Counted from the first letter of the stretch, positions 1 to 6,333 are shown. The stretch is DNA of 9,137 bases from Armatimonadota bacterium (GCA_026419315.1 JANZZQ010000042.1:1-9137); one strand, 5' to 3'. A program made the numbers and translations. The notes: generated from the letters alone by a model not told the origin.

Positions 1-1
1 G

Positions 2-370
2 CTCAATGGTCACCGTGAACTCACTCTCCCATCAACGGCGAATATCTGTTTGCTCGGTGCTGATGGTTTGGCCGTTCAAGCCAACTTGGGGCAACGGGGA
101 ATTTGTGTCTCCGTTGGGTCAGCGTGCTCTTCTGGTTCGTTGAAACCATCCCATGTTTTACTGGCGATGGGTTTAAGCGAAATGGCGGCACTTTGTTCGG
201 TGCGCTTTTCATGGGGCAAGTTCACTACCGAAGAGGAGATTGACTACGCTGTTGAGCAAACGAAGGAAGTCGTAACGATTTTGCGCGAAGTTACACTGCC
301 CGAGGAAATCGGCGTTTGCGACGAAAATTGCCCGTGTTTTTACGAGGGGGTTGGGGTGAGTGAGCGGTAG
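2..370 (+). CDS. Cysteine desulfurase (NifS/IscS family), C-terminal fragment
   Basis: This is a partial gene: the frame is open at the left edge, and only the last 122 residues are present. The family is PLP-dependent and removes sulfur from L-cysteine as an enzyme persulfide, which feeds Fe-S clusters, tRNA thiolation or other sulfur carriers in the cytoplasm. The catalytic-cysteine loop is visible as GSACSSGSLKPSH, with the active Cys codon at 125-127, followed by the family's SVRFSWGKFTTEEEID stretch. The serine-rich loop with SACSSG resembles group I (IscS/NifS) enzymes more than SufS. The tail after the conserved domain has three closely spaced cysteines (codons at 317, 329 and 335, read CDENCPC), which is not a standard part of the domain. 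The gene overlaps the next one by 11 bases. The family call is secure; IscS versus NifS versus a specialised paralogue cannot be decided from this fragment. Confidence 0.93.
   Translation, partial: LNGHRELTLPSTANICLLGADGLAVQANLGQRGICVSVGSACSSGSLKPSHVLLAMGLSEMAALCSVRFSWGKFTTEEEIDYAVEQTKEVVTILREVTLPEEIGVCDENCPCFYEGVGVSER
344..350 (+). promoter_or_regulatory. Ribosome binding site for the small thioredoxin-like gene
   Basis: GAGGGGG lies 9 bases before the GTG at 360, inside the end of the desulfurase gene. An in-frame TGA at 357-359 rules out any earlier start, so this site and the GTG together fix the start. Confidence 0.6.
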
Positions 371-632
371 GGTTGAAATCCTGATCATTGAAGCACCCAC
401 GCCTTGCGAGCAATGTCGGAAGGCAAAGGAGATTGCTAACGCTTTGGCTCAGAAGTATGAGGGTGTGAGCGTTCGGGTCATAAATGTCCTTGACCCAGAA
501 GCCGACAAGTTCGGGGTCGTGATGACGCCAACGGTTATGGTCAACGGCGTCATAATTTCAGTTCGGAGGGCGCCTAACTCCGAGAAGTTGGAGGAGTTCG
601 TCAAATCACAACTGGGAGGTGTCGCGCAATGA
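360..632 (+). CDS. Small thioredoxin-fold protein with CxxC (CEQC)
   Basis: A 90-residue cytoplasmic protein with no signal peptide. The order of elements fits a minimal thioredoxin/glutaredoxin fold: a first strand (VEILIIEAP, residues 5-13), the redox motif CEQC at residues 16-19 leading into a helix (RKAKEIANALAQKY), a strand (VSVRVINV), the conserved cis-proline motif TPT at 56-58 (Pro57), and a VMVNGV strand followed by a final helix. It is most like the small 'thioredoxin_3'-type disulfide or thiol-transfer proteins. It starts with GTG inside the desulfurase gene and its stop overlaps the next start as ATGA, so the three genes probably share one mRNA and coupled translation. A role in reducing or accepting sulfur from the desulfurase persulfide is inferred from position only. 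The fold call is fairly sure; the substrate is unknown. Confidence 0.8.
   Translation: MSGRVEILIIEAPTPCEQCRKAKEIANALAQKYEGVSVRVINVLDPEADKFGVVMTPTVMVNGVIISVRRAPNSEKLEEFVKSQLGGVAQ
614..621 (+). promoter_or_regulatory. Ribosome binding site for the membrane-anchored Trx-like gene
   Basis: GGGAGGTG lies 7 bases before the ATG at 629 and inside the preceding gene. It supports the overlapping ATGA start/stop (629-632). Confidence 0.6.
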
Positions 633-1600
633 AGCGCTCGTCAATAGGGTTCATCGTCTTCTTGGTCGTTGCAGTTGGCATCATTTACGGTTTATCCAAG
701 TTGACATCCCGCAAGGAAGGGTCGGAAACAAGTTCCACAACACCCTCGCAATTAGCAAAGGCAACGGCAACGAAAGTAACGGAACAAAGCAGCGATGTCC
801 CTGTCCCATCGGAGAAAGGGACAATCTACGGACCAGAAGATGCAAAAGTGAAAGTTGTGGCCATACTGCCACCTTCGAGTTGTCAGATGCCTAACTTGAG
901 GATTCTCAGGGAAATTGCTAAAGCGGAGCCGAAACGAGTTCGCATTGAAATTTACGGGATGGGTTCGCCGAAAGCACAAGAAGTTGCGAAACAATACGGT
1001 GCCACCTGCGCATCAATTTTCATCAACGGCAAAAACGAATTCACCATCAAAACTGACGGCAAAGCAAGAAGTATCGCTTTCAAGCAATCGCCGGGCGGCT
1101 ATTACCAATCCACCGATTTGATTGAAGTCATTCACGAAGAGTTGCGGAAGGCATACGGCAAAGGCTTCAGCGAGGAAACCCTGAAAGAGTTGAGGGGAAA
1201 AGGAAGGGGATTTGGAGGACACGGCGGAGGGGTTTCTGAAAGCCTGTCACCGAAAGCAAAGGTAGTCGTTGAGGTCTTGACACCCTCTCAAAGAGCCCCC
1301 ATCTATCCCCTTTTCTCGAGCGCGGTTGAGAGGTTGGGACAGTTGAAGGAGAAGTATGGGGACGATTTGTCCATCGTCGTCTACCCCCTGATGACGGAGG
1401 AAGGGCAGCAAAGGATGAAGGAGTTGAAACTTAACGGTCCAGCAATTGTCATCAACGGGAAAACCGTGCACGAACTTCAGGGGCAGGGAGGAAAGAAACG
1501 GACAATCATCACAGGATACAGTGGTGGCAACCCGCTCTTCTCGGCAAGCGACATAGAAGAAATCGTCAAGGCTTATATGCAACAGGCGGCGAAGAGATGA
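629..1600 (+). CDS. Membrane-anchored protein with two degenerate thioredoxin-like repeats
   Basis: A 323-residue protein. Residues 6-23 form one hydrophobic segment after a short basic N-terminus (MKRSS), so it is probably anchored in the membrane with the rest outside. A Ser/Thr/Lys-rich linker (about 27-62) precedes repeat 1 (about 64-175). A glycine-rich hinge (190-201, containing GFGGHGGG) joins it to repeat 2 (about 210-320). Both repeats match the pattern of the upstream 90-residue Trx-like protein, including an end like I(F/V)INGK. The redox site is eroded: repeat 1 has CQMP (Cys85 only) in place of CxxC and has Ala where the cis-proline should be, next to Cys127; repeat 2 has no cysteine (PSQRAP at 219-224) but keeps Pro271. 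It cannot be a normal dithiol oxidoreductase. A sulfur-carrier, scaffold or binding role is possible but is inference. I do not recognise a named family. Confidence 0.7.
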   Translation: MKRSSIGFIVFLVVAVGIIYGLSKLTSRKEGSETSSTTPSQLAKATATKVTEQSSDVPVPSEKGTIYGPEDAKVKVVAILPPSSCQMPNLRILREIAKAEPKRVRIEIYGMGSPKAQEVAKQYGATCASIFINGKNEFTIKTDGKARSIAFKQSPGGYYQSTDLIEVIHEELRKAYGKGFSEETLKELRGKGRGFGGHGGGVSESLSPKAKVVVEVLTPSQRAPIYPLFSSAVERLGQLKEKYGDDLSIVVYPLMTEEGQQRMKELKLNGPAIVINGKTVHELQGQGGKKRTIITGYSGGNPLFSASDIEEIVKAYMQQAAKR

Positions 1601-1601
1601 C

Positions 1602-1620
1602 GCAAGTCCCTTTTACTTGC
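1602..1620 (+). other. Small inverted repeat between the Trx unit and the ABC transporter
   Basis: GCAAGT (1602-1607) and ACTTGC (1615-1620) form a perfect 6-bp stem with a 7-base loop, two bases after the stop of the preceding gene. No T-run follows, so it is not a clear intrinsic terminator. It could be an mRNA end-protecting or attenuating hairpin, or chance. Confidence 0.3.
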
Positions 1621-1639
1621 TAAACGGGTTGGCGGTGGG

Positions 1640-4117
1640 ATGATGGTTTCCTTAAGCCTTCAAGGCATAGGCAAAAGTTTCGGCGGGATTCAGGCCCTTA
1701 AAAGCGTTGATTTGGAACTGAAAAGCGGGGAAATCCACGCTTTGGTCGGGGAAAACGGAGCGGGCAAGTCCACGCTGATCAAAATCGCTGGCGGGGTGTT
1801 CCCGCCTGATGAAGGTTCCATCCTAATTGATGGCATCAAAGTTCGCTTTTCAGACCCAAGGGACGCTCAACTGCATGGTATCGTTGTCATCCACCAAACC
1901 CCAAACCTCTGTCAACACCTTTCCGTTGCTGAGAACATTTTGCTTGGGCACTTGCCGACGCGATGGGGTATCGTTCAGTGGAAGCGAGCGTTTCAAATGG
2001 CTTCCGAAGTGATAGCACAACTGGGTGTTTCTTTGCCGCTCAGCGAACCTGTCGGGAATTTGCCCCCGTCACAGCAGCAACTCGTTGCACTCGCCCGCGC
2101 CTTGTCGCTGCAAGCTAAGTGGCTCATTCTGGACGAGCCAACGGCATCTCTGTCTCGCTCCGAAGTTGAACGTTTGTTTTCAATCCTTCGTCAACTCAAG
2201 GCTAAAGGCGTCGGGATTTTGTTCGTTAGCCATCGCTTGGAAGAGGTTTTAGAACTCAGTGACCGCATCACGGTCTTGAGGGACGGGGAAAAAGTCGCAA
2301 CAATCCCAACCGCCGAGGCATCCCGAGAGAGGCTTATTGAGTTGATGGTCGGGAAGGCGCCTGAGGCTATTGCGAGGGAGTCTGATTTGTCGGGAATCCA
2401 AAAGACCGAAAAGGCAGAGCTTCTCCTTGAAATGCGAAATGTGTCCGTTGCTGGCTTCGTCAAAAATGTAAACTTGACAGTTCGTGAAGGAGAAATTGTC
2501 GGCCTGTTCGGCTTGGTTGGTGCGGGTAGAAGCGAGTTGGTGCAAGCAATTGTCGGGTTAAGACAGATCAGCGGTGGGCAGGTGATTTGGAAGGGCAAAC
2601 GAGTTCTTTTCCGTTCGCCCCAGGACGCCCTTAGCGAAGGCATCGCTTACTTGCCCGAAGACAGGTTGCAGCAAAGTTTACTCCAGTCAAGAAGCATACG
2701 CGAGAATATCGGTTTGCCCAATCTCGGTCGGTTTAGCCGTTGGGGTGTCGTCGATGAACGAGTTGAGAGGGAGTTAGCTCAAAAGCAGGCGGAGAACCTG
2801 AAGGTCAAGATGGCCACTGTGGAGCAGCCGACGAGAGAACTTTCTGGTGGTAACCAGCAAAAAGTAGCGCTCGCAAAATGGTTGTTGGCGGACCCTAAGT
2901 TGTTGATTTTGGATGAGCCGACCCATGGAATTGATGTCGCGACAAAAGCCGAAATCCACAGGCTGATTCTTGAGTGGAAGCGGAGGGGCAAAACCATCCT
3001 CATAGTTTCGAGCGAACTTGAGGAATTGCAGCAACTTTGTGACCGAATTGTTGTGATGAGGGGGGGCGAAGTTGTCGGCGAATTTGAGCCCAATGCCCCT
3101 CAGGCTCAAATTCTGGAAGCGGCGTTCAAACAATTTGACCGAAGGGATATGGGGTTGGCAGGGAGAGGGACAGAAAGGTTGATGAGCCTGAAGCGAATCT
3201 TTTCACGCGAACTCAGTTTGCTCCTGTTCATTGCCTTGGTCACGGTTGCAGTCGGTTTGAAAAACCCCGCCTTCGTTGCCTTTGAGCATTGGGTAACTCT
3301 TGTTCAAGAAAGTGCCCCGATGCTCATCGGGGCAGTCGCAATTGCGACGGTGATTTTATCGGGCAATTTGGACTTGTCCGTTGGTTCGGTTCTTGGGGCT
3401 TGTGCTATGGCAGCAGGTCACGCAGCGAAGGCAGGTTTCCCTTTACCGCTTGTGATTTCCCTCGCTTTGGGTTTAGGTGCTGCCATAGGGATTGTCAATG
3501 GCTGGCTTGTCACGAGGCTTGCAATCCCTTCAATCATAGTCACTTTGGGGATGATGGGCATCGTTCGCGGGACGATGATCGTCCTGACAAAAGGTTACTG
3601 GGTCATTGGGTTGCCAGAAAACTTCCGTTGGTTTGGGACGGGCAAAATCCTTGGGGTTCCTGTCCCAATTTGGGTTGCAATGGGGGTTCTGGCGCTTGGT
3701 TGGTTTCTTCTCACCAGGACGGGATGGGGAAGGGACCTTTACGCGATAGGGAGCAACCCCGAAGCAGCAAGGCTCGCTGGCATTCCCGTGCGCAAACGAT
3801 TGCTTAGCGTCTTCGTCGTCTGCGGTGCCCTTATCGGGCTGGCATCAATTGTCTATGCTGCTCGCTTCCCCGTTGTCCAGTCGGAAACAGGCAAAGGTTT
3901 TGAGTTGGATGTCATCACCGCAGCAGTCTTCGGCGGCGTGAACATTTTTGGCGGTGCCGGCTCAATTATCGGCGCCGCTTTGGGAGCATTTGCGGTCACA
4001 GTCCTGCACTCTGCATTGACATTTATGCAACTGGCTGGTGAGTGGGACAAGTTCGCCCTCGGTGGGCTAATACTGTTCAGCATTGTCGCCGATTCAATCC
4101 GACAGAAGCGGAGATAG
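1640..4117 (+). CDS. Fused CUT2-type sugar ABC importer: double ATPase plus permease (RbsA-RbsC fusion)
   Basis: An 825-residue protein joining two normally separate subunits of a ribose/rhamnose/AI-2-type importer. ATPase domain 1 (about 1-245) has Walker A GENGAGKST (37-45), the weak signature typical of this family (LPPSQQQ), Walker B LILDEP (162-167) and the H-loop SHRLEE. ATPase domain 2 (about 260-500) has the usual degenerate P-loop GLVGAGRSEL (Arg replacing Lys), signature LSGGNQQK (401-408), Walker B LLILDEP and SSELEEL in place of the H-loop. From Met515 a full-length permease (311 residues, about 8-10 membrane segments) follows, with VILSGNLDLSVGS, the ATPase-contact loop IGSNPEAARLAGIP (703-716) and the late GGVNIFGGAGS motif; overall it is closest to RhaQ/LsrC-like permeases. 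One chain supplies all ATPase sites, and presumably two permease halves pair. No substrate-binding protein gene is adjacent, so the sugar cannot be named. ATG 1643 is an equally possible start, with GGCGG at 1631-1635 upstream. Confidence 0.93.
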   Translation: MMVSLSLQGIGKSFGGIQALKSVDLELKSGEIHALVGENGAGKSTLIKIAGGVFPPDEGSILIDGIKVRFSDPRDAQLHGIVVIHQTPNLCQHLSVAENILLGHLPTRWGIVQWKRAFQMASEVIAQLGVSLPLSEPVGNLPPSQQQLVALARALSLQAKWLILDEPTASLSRSEVERLFSILRQLKAKGVGILFVSHRLEEVLELSDRITVLRDGEKVATIPTAEASRERLIELMVGKAPEAIARESDLSGIQKTEKAELLLEMRNVSVAGFVKNVNLTVREGEIVGLFGLVGAGRSELVQAIVGLRQISGGQVIWKGKRVLFRSPQDALSEGIAYLPEDRLQQSLLQSRSIRENIGLPNLGRFSRWGVVDERVERELAQKQAENLKVKMATVEQPTRELSGGNQQKVALAKWLLADPKLLILDEPTHGIDVATKAEIHRLILEWKRRGKTILIVSSELEELQQLCDRIVVMRGGEVVGEFEPNAPQAQILEAAFKQFDRRDMGLAGRGTERLMSLKRIFSRELSLLLFIALVTVAVGLKNPAFVAFEHWVTLVQESAPMLIGAVAIATVILSGNLDLSVGSVLGACAMAAGHAAKAGFPLPLVISLALGLGAAIGIVNGWLVTRLAIPSIIVTLGMMGIVRGTMIVLTKGYWVIGLPENFRWFGTGKILGVPVPIWVAMGVLALGWFLLTRTGWGRDLYAIGSNPEAARLAGIPVRKRLLSVFVVCGALIGLASIVYAARFPVVQSETGKGFELDVITAAVFGGVNIFGGAGSIIGAALGAFAVTVLHSALTFMQLAGEWDKFALGGLILFSIVADSIRQKRR
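3161..3184 (+). promoter_or_regulatory. Possible relic or active internal start site at the ATPase-permease join
   Basis: A purine-rich SD-like stretch (GGGAGAGGGA 3161-3170, GAAAGG 3173-3178) precedes an in-frame ATG at 3182-3184, exactly where a separate permease would begin (MSLKRIF, then the first membrane helix). Overlapping it, TGA at 3180-3182 and 3183-3185 lie one frame away, giving a TGATG word typical of coupled stop/start junctions. It may be a relic of two former genes, or may still initiate some free permease. Confidence 0.35.
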
Positions 4118-4121
4118 TTTT

Positions 4122-4137
4122 CGCTGCAAGAGCAGCG
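4122..4137 (+). terminator. Hairpin after the ABC transporter gene (possible weak terminator)
   Basis: CGCTGC (4122-4127) and GCAGCG (4132-4137) form a perfect 6-bp GC-rich stem with an AAGA tetraloop, 4 bases after the stop codon. Only a short T-poor tail follows (CTGCTTTGC), so it is a poor intrinsic terminator and may instead protect the 3' end of the mRNA. Part of the right arm also belongs to the palindrome at 4131-4142, which could form an alternative fold. Confidence 0.35.
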
Positions 4138-4323
4138 CTGCTTTGCAATTGCGGGTTGTAAGGTAGGATACAGTTCTGAGCCAACTAAATTCTCGCGCCT
4201 GCAAAATTTCTATGCCGAGGGAAAAGCCGACAGGGTTCAAATCCCAACCGCTCGTTCGTCGCCGATTTTTTAAAGATGTCCGTGAAGCCTCATGACTTGT
4301 CGCTAATTTGAGTTTGCGAAGGC

Positions 4324-4330
4324 GAGGTGA
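4324..4330 (+). promoter_or_regulatory. Ribosome binding site fixing the start at 4341
   Basis: GAGGTGA, a strong Shine-Dalgarno match, lies 10 bases before the ATG at 4341. The frame stays open upstream to a TTG at 4308, but I see no comparable site before it, so the ATG is preferred. Confidence 0.6.
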
Positions 4331-4340
4331 GTCAACGACC

Positions 4341-4859
4341 ATGCCTGAAAAACTGACACCAGAACAGTGCAAACGAGAGGTTTTGCGATACTTGCCTCAA
4401 CGGTTTGGAATTCCCGTTGAAGTCCTCGACAAATTCAACTACACGTGGAGCGGCGGCGCGATTTGGATGACAAGTGTGCCCCTGGAACTTCTGCCAAACC
4501 ACAAGGCTATTCAACGAGTCGGTTTGCGAGCGCTTAGGAAGGTCCCTCAGGGTTGGAAACCCACGACACCGCTCCTGCAATTTTTTGACCGATACATCAC
4601 CAAAAACAGGATTTCGCTAACGCACGAACAATGGAAGCGAATTTTAACCGGACAGGCTATTGACTGTTTCAGGGAAGGGTTTTCGACCGACGAACTGACG
4701 CCCGGCTACATCGCTCTTGAACTTGATGGTGTGGTCGTTGGCTGTGGCTTCTTCAACGGTCGCTTCCTCAACCACCAACTTTCAAAGGTTAGGGCGGCGG
4801 AACTCGCTGAAGTTTTCGGCTTAACGGTTTCTGCGGTCGGATATGACGGTGAAGATTGA
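4341..4859 (+). CDS. Stand-alone RsmF/NOL1-type PUA-like RNA-binding domain protein
   Basis: A 172-residue soluble protein. The N-terminal third (RFGIPVEVLDKFNYTWSGG, then IWMTS) resembles the pre-PUA segment of RsmF/NOL1-type rRNA m5C methyltransferases. The rest follows the order of the methyltransferase-associated PUA-like domain: IQRVGLRALRKV, a PTTPLLQFF segment, LTHEQWKRILTGQAI, then the diagnostic end GYIALELDGVVVGCGFFNG followed by RFLNHQLSKVRAAEL (the family usually ends near G.plGwgK..ng.lKN). The methyltransferase catalytic domain itself is missing: there is no SAM motif and no catalytic PC motif. It may be a free RNA-binding module for ribosome or tRNA work, possibly acting with an enzyme encoded elsewhere. 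It sits 31 bases before pabB in the same direction, without obvious functional linkage. The domain match is from memory of the family pattern and is moderately sure. Confidence 0.6.
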   Translation: MPEKLTPEQCKREVLRYLPQRFGIPVEVLDKFNYTWSGGAIWMTSVPLELLPNHKAIQRVGLRALRKVPQGWKPTTPLLQFFDRYITKNRISLTHEQWKRILTGQAIDCFREGFSTDELTPGYIALELDGVVVGCGFFNGRFLNHQLSKVRAAELAEVFGLTVSAVGYDGED

Positions 4860-4875
4860 GCGTTGACAACTTTTA

Positions 4876-4882
4876 GGGGTGA
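4876..4882 (+). promoter_or_regulatory. Ribosome binding site favouring the 4891 start of pabB
   Basis: GGGGTGA ends 8 bases before the GTG at 4891. It overlaps the alternative GTG at 4879, which would then have no properly spaced site. This favours 4891, giving a protein four residues shorter. Confidence 0.5.
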
Positions 4883-4890
4883 GAGGGACG

Positions 4891-6333
4891 GTGCTTCGCT
4901 TTGTCGAACTCCCTTTCATTGACCCGTTGGAAGCCTACAAGCGATTGCCGCTTGAGGGTTCCGGGGCGGTTGTTTTGCACAGCGGTCACGACCCCTTACC
5001 CGATCACCCATACCCTTTGGCGAGATACTGCTTTTTCGCCGCCCAACCTTTCGGGCAAATTGAGTTCACGGTTGGTGACCAATTCGTTTGTATTCGGTGC
5101 GAGGGGGAAGGTGAGCGCAAAATTTGCGTTCACCCCCTTCGGACAATGCGAGATTTTTGGAGAGCGATGAAGGAGAAACTGGGGAAGTTACCAGATTTGC
5201 CCACTCCCCTACCCTGCGGTCTCATTGGCTATTTGAGTTACGACTTGCGAGTCACTTTGGAAAAAGTCCCGTTCAGGGCAAAAAGGGACATACGAATGCC
5301 TGACCTTTGGGTGGGAGCGTATGCTGCGGTCCTGACTTGGGACTTGCAAGAGCGAAAACTTTACGCAACAACGGCAGGTTTGCCCCAAAGCGGCAAGGAA
5401 GCAGAAAGGTTGGCTTGCGAACGGATGGAACGACTCGTCGCTTGGTTGGAAAGCGAGCCGAAGCGTGAACCCCCGTCAAATCCCGTCACCCAAGTGCCAT
5501 TGCTGACCGACATGACAAAGGACGAGTATTTCGCCGCAATTGAACGCATCAAAGCCTACATCGCTGCTGGCGACATCTACCAGGTCAACTTTGCTCAAAG
5601 GTTCAGGGCACCCATTTCCGCCGACGCGCCATCGCTTTTCTTAAGGCTTTGTCAGGTCAACCCTGCCCCTTTTGCTGCTTTCTTGAGCTTAGGCGATGTC
5701 TTTGTGCTTTGCAGTTCACCCGAACGGTTTCTGCACTTTGACCCATTGACCCGAATTGCCCACACCAGACCAATCAAAGGGACGAGACCTCGAGGCAAGA
5801 CTGATGACGAGGACAAAACTTTTGCAAGAGAGTTAATCGAGAGCAGGAAAGATAAAGCCGAACACATCATGATTGTTGACCTGGAACGAAACGATTTGGG
5901 GCGAGTTGCGGAAATAGGCAGCGTCCGCGTCAGCAGACTTTACGCCCTTGAACCTCACCCGACAGTTTGGCACTTGGTCTCTACGGTTGAAGGGAAAATA
6001 CCGCCGCAAAAGGATGTTGTAGACCTGCTTTTCGCCATGTTCCCTGGGGGCTCAATCACGGGCGCACCGAAAATTCGCGCAATGGAAATCATTGACGAGG
6101 TTGAGCCGGTCGCCCGCGGAATTTACACCGGTAGCATTGGCTACTGGAGTTTCTCGGGTCACTGCGATTTCAACATCGTCATCCGAACCGCGGTCTTGAC
6201 AAACGCCACGGCTTACTTCCACGCTGGAGGCGGAATCGTAGCCGATTCCGACCCAGAGGCTGAATACGAGGAGACACTGGCGAAAGCGAAAGGCTTGCTT
6301 AGGATGCTCGGGTGCGTCTCCCACGACTATTGA
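4891..6333 (+). CDS. pabB: Aminodeoxychorismate synthase component I (PabB)
   Basis: A 480-residue chorismate-utilising enzyme from the GTG at 4891 (484 from GTG 4879). It aminates chorismate to 4-amino-4-deoxychorismate, the precursor of p-aminobenzoate and folate, using ammonia from a PabA-type glutaminase. The N-terminal region (to about 190) carries the TrpE/PabB N-domain, including the GLIGYLSYDL segment. The catalytic domain has DIYQVNFAQRF, CSSPERFL, the key PIKGTRPRG loop with Lys296, IMIVDLERNDLGRV, GGSITGAPKIRAMEII, and the terminal GGGIVADSDPEAEYEE with acidic metal/chorismate residues. Lys in PIKGT is the residue that forms the covalent intermediate in PabB; anthranilate synthase TrpE has Ala there (PIAGT), so PabB is preferred. 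No PabA or PabC partner is next to it and no PabC domain is fused. It lies 31 bases after the PUA-like gene, perhaps on the same transcript. Confidence 0.9.
   Translation: MLRFVELPFIDPLEAYKRLPLEGSGAVVLHSGHDPLPDHPYPLARYCFFAAQPFGQIEFTVGDQFVCIRCEGEGERKICVHPLRTMRDFWRAMKEKLGKLPDLPTPLPCGLIGYLSYDLRVTLEKVPFRAKRDIRMPDLWVGAYAAVLTWDLQERKLYATTAGLPQSGKEAERLACERMERLVAWLESEPKREPPSNPVTQVPLLTDMTKDEYFAAIERIKAYIAAGDIYQVNFAQRFRAPISADAPSLFLRLCQVNPAPFAAFLSLGDVFVLCSSPERFLHFDPLTRIAHTRPIKGTRPRGKTDDEDKTFARELIESRKDKAEHIMIVDLERNDLGRVAEIGSVRVSRLYALEPHPTVWHLVSTVEGKIPPQKDVVDLLFAMFPGGSITGAPKIRAMEIIDEVEPVARGIYTGSIGYWSFSGHCDFNIVIRTAVLTNATAYFHAGGGIVADSDPEAEYEETLAKAKGLLRMLGCVSHDY

Larger units (their letters stand above)
4118..4340 (+). 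other. Intergenic region, 223 bases, no gene recognised
   Basis: The longest non-coding stretch in the window. Contents I can see: a hairpin right after the transporter stop (4122-4137); an overlapping perfect 12-base palindrome AGCAGCGCTGCT (4131-4142); a possible weak promoter (TTTGCA at 4142-4147, 16-base gap, TAGGAT at 4164-4169); a tRNA T-arm-like word GGGTTCAAATCCC (4233-4245) without a cloverleaf around it; and a six-T run at 4266-4271 with only a weak stem before it (CGAC 4228-4231 with GTCG 4258-4261, enclosing GGG/CCC). A small RNA ending at the T-run is possible but unproven. Confidence 0.4.

Noticed and set aside
3289..3807. A 172-codon same-strand frame inside the permease domain
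   Set aside because: It is an off-frame reading of membrane-helix codons, rich in Cys, Trp, Arg and His, and has no family resemblance. The in-frame permease explains the DNA fully.
4180..4256. A tRNA gene ending in the T-arm-like GGGTTCAAATCCC
   Set aside because: Only three T-stem pairs form, the bases that should be the 3' acceptor strand (CCGCTCG) have no matching CGAGCGG upstream, there is no CCA, and no D-arm or anticodon arm can be built. I also saw no tmRNA or RNase P signature.
4094..4372. An antisense reading frame across the transporter/PUA gap, with a GWDLNP stretch
   Set aside because: This peptide is what the reverse of a T-arm-like word encodes and is a common false gene. It has no ribosome binding site and overlaps two real genes.
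4879..6333. Anthranilate synthase TrpE instead of PabB
   Set aside because: The motif is PIKGT, with the PabB lysine, not the PIAGT of TrpE, and no trp genes are near. A dual-function enzyme is not excluded but is less likely.
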